The position numbers were made by a program, and so were the translations under genes. From Isoetes taiwanensis (Eukaryota > Streptophyta > Lycopodiopsida > Isoetales > Isoetaceae), in NCBI GenBank assembly GCA_021234155.1, contig JAJEKV010000145.1:684001-748000 (forward strand): DNA of 64,000 nt, read 5' to 3'. This document shows, piece by piece, positions 61,661 through 64,000 of this stretch; position 1 is the stretch's first letter, and each line of letters begins with the position of its first letter. Below the pieces are notes generated by a model that was not told the DNA's origin, did no database searches, and saw only the letters and a program-made list of their open reading frames with translations.

Positions 61661-64000
61661 GTATCCCCCGTGTTCAGACCGATGCCAAGAGAAATCCTAA
61701 CTTGTCCGCAAATTGTCCTTTGAATTGCAAATGACATTGAGGATACCTGGAGCCCAAAGTTGAATTCTTTATGGACTTGGTTCGAAAAGTCATTTTGGCC
61801 AATATGGTAAGACTTCTATTATCAACTTCTTTGCAAAGGAATGATACTCACAAAAATACTATTGCATTTTTTACTCTCTAGAATATTCGAAGTCGAAACG
61901 ATGCTTATATGGCCATAAGAGGTTTTCCTTGACTTGGATTAAGTTGCATATAAAATATAATGTTGAGCTATGTGCTACTGCTCATAGAAATGTTTATGCT
62001 AATAATTATCACATGTGTTGGGATCAGCTTGATGAGTATGTTGGTATCATAATTTATTTATATTAAGCATTCCTTTTAGAGTTACTAACTAAAGCTTTAT
62101 TCATAGGATACATGGAGCTTTGCAGAGGGCCTCACACAAAACAGATATTTTGTAACAACATATAGTTCTTCACTCATGAATAAGGTAGCAAGGTATTGGG
62201 TATATAGGAAACATGAACATCAGGTCATTTACCCCCCAAATAATCAGTGGACAGTCAAGCAAATGATTTATGAAGCTGAAGTTAGGAAAGTAATTGAAAG
62301 AGTTTGGGCAGGGATATTCACAAGAGAAGTGATGCAAATGGTATATACGTTATGGTTTATTGAAAACATCATCATGACTTCATTGAAAGGCATTTCTTGA
62401 GATATAGAAAATTTATTACACTCACAAGATGCTAGCCGGCAAAGTTATGGTGCTTTTGATTCTTCTCATAGTACAAACAGGATTTTTTCGATTGATTAGA
62501 GATCGATTATGGATGGCGAGTCTTATACCATTGGAACTTCTGCCAATTTTACCTCTCGATTCAACCATCTCTTTCAATCTGCTGATCCTAATGATCCTAA
62601 AATCCCAACAATTCCCTTTGGCACTATTGATAGCATTGCCTCAAACTGGATGCAGTAATCTTGTTTGTTTTTGCAGGTTGCTTAGTTCCTTCAGCGAAAA
62701 GACTGTACATGGAATGTGGATACCTGAAGATTATATGCTTGTTGTTCATAATTTTGGTCACTATTATCATCTGAGAAATCTGGTCAAAGATTTTTGCTAT
62801 CTACCATGTAGAAGGGTTACACTTTTTGAAGATTTGTGGATGTTGCTTTTCCAATACAGTACTTGAGTTTGTAATCTTCAATCCTTCGACCAGGCTTTAC
62901 ATACAAAAACTGGTGCAAAATTTTGTGCTATCTTTAATCCTGTTACTTTGTTTCATAATATTTTGGAACTTGTTTTGTTAAGTCCAATGAGGACTTATCA
63001 GAAACCTTGTATGGTTTTCCTTAATTGTTGAAAATATCATCTCATACCTTCAAGAAAAAAAGGGGGGACACATTGGAAGTATGATTTTAGAAGATTGAGG
63101 AAAGCCATTGTTGATGGGAACTCTAACCATTTAGATGCACAAAAACTCATCCCGCATTTGAGCACCCGCGGGGTAAGCTACTCATACCGAAAATTTTTTA
63201 AAATAGCATGACAATGCAAGCAAGAGATCGACAAATTAGTTAAGCGGGTTGCAAAGAAAGCCAACCCCATACCTGTGAGAAGCTTATATAACACCATGGG
63301 AGGCTGAGGAAAAAGAAAATAAATGGAGGAAAGAGGATGCTAAGCTTGCAAAGGAGCAGAAGATAGATGAGAATAAAAGAAAGCTTGAAGCAAAGAAGCT
63401 TGAGGGTCAAGGAAATAAGAATCAAAGCAATGGAAGCATATGAAAAAAGAGGTTAGGCAGCTAGAAATTGAAGAACAAAGGCAACAAAAGAAACTTGAAA
63501 AGGAAAAGAAGAAAGCCTTGGCAGCACAAGCAAGGATCTTGAAGCCCGAACAAGAGAAATTGAAGCTCGATGCTATTAGAGAAAATGCAAAAGCTAAACA
63601 ATAAAGAATAGAAAAGAAAAGGAAGTTGTGAAGACAAATTGAATTTTCTCTTTAACAAGCTACTTTAGCTGAAAATTAGAAATATTTGTCCTACAAACCA
63701 TTCGGAAAAAAGATTACTTGTTCCTTCTCATCACAAGCTTTTGATAAGCATGTTTTGTTGCTTTTGCAATATGAACTTTTCCTGTGTTATTAGTTTGATC
63801 CATAATAGGGAACAGCTATGAAGCCAAAATGGGAGGAGTTATCAGAACGCTCCTAACCGATACATGCCCTAACCAACTGGGCAAAACCGCTTAGACATTT
63901 ATGAGTAGTCGCTTCTACCCATTTATGCCTGTCTCCGGAACGCATCAACACCAAGATCTACTTGAGCCATCTCTCCCATGGGTCTCATATAATCTCTCCC
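61661..64000. other. Broken coding-like DNA with lysine/glutamate-rich remnant
   Basis: From 62420 a decayed stretch reads, in one frame, YTIGTSANFTSRFNHLFQSA and PTIPFGTIDSIASNWM. It could be a LINE ORF2 linker but is not diagnostic. From 63100 to 63605 on the plus strand, frames encode DGNSNHLDAQKLIPHLSTRG, then KLAKEQKIDENKRKLEAKKL and EIEEQRQQKKLEKEKKKALA, a charged coiled coil interrupted by stops. I cannot name the protein; a transposon ORF1 or host pseudogene is possible. Confidence 0.35.

Overview
This is nuclear DNA of a land plant: AT-rich, gene-poor and full of decayed transposable elements. The plant assignment rests on two recognisable genes with plant-type architecture: a fused allantoin synthase (OHCU decarboxylase plus HIU hydrolase) and a MAEA/GID9-type CTLH ubiquitin-ligase subunit. 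Both have compact introns, mostly 60-450 bp. The retroelement load (L1-type LINEs, Ty1/copia, Ty3/gypsy) and long (GA)n tracts agree. I cannot name the species; a spore-bearing plant or gymnosperm is possible.

Layout. 1-4068 is the first copy of a roughly 4.1 kb segmental duplication whose second copy is 22148-26331. 4.1-9.2 kb is purine-rich non-coding DNA with one LINE 3' tail. 9.2-14.7 kb holds two L1-type LINEs on the minus strand: a near-complete decayed copy and a 3' fragment, separated and flanked by long (GA)n tracts. 16.7-18.3, 44.2-46.2 and 58.6-59.9 kb are three copies of an LTR-like repeat; the middle one contains a nested LINE. 27.5 kb carries an importin-beta pseudogene fragment. 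30.2-32.0 kb is the allantoin synthase gene (+). 32.8 kb is a gypsy RT scrap, followed by a hairpin repeat. 34.4-36.8 kb is the MAEA gene (-). 42.8-43.2 kb is a copia RT scrap. 47.78-48.26 kb is a foldback element with 119-bp terminal inverted repeats. 48.8-49.7 kb is an unrecognised candidate gene. 53.3-55.2 kb is a 5'-truncated LINE of a second lineage, with a poly(A) tail. 60.4-60.9 kb is a GC-rich palindromic array, followed by another fragment of that second LINE lineage and broken lysine-rich coding remnants.

The two genes do not work together: one acts in purine catabolism, the other in ubiquitin ligation. Both are intact in exon order and splice sites but carry small frame-disrupting indels, several next to CAG/CTG trinucleotides. 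The two duplicated blocks also disagree at CAG/CTG sites. I think consensus errors at methylated CHG sites are the most economical explanation, so these frameshifts should not yet be read as pseudogenisation.
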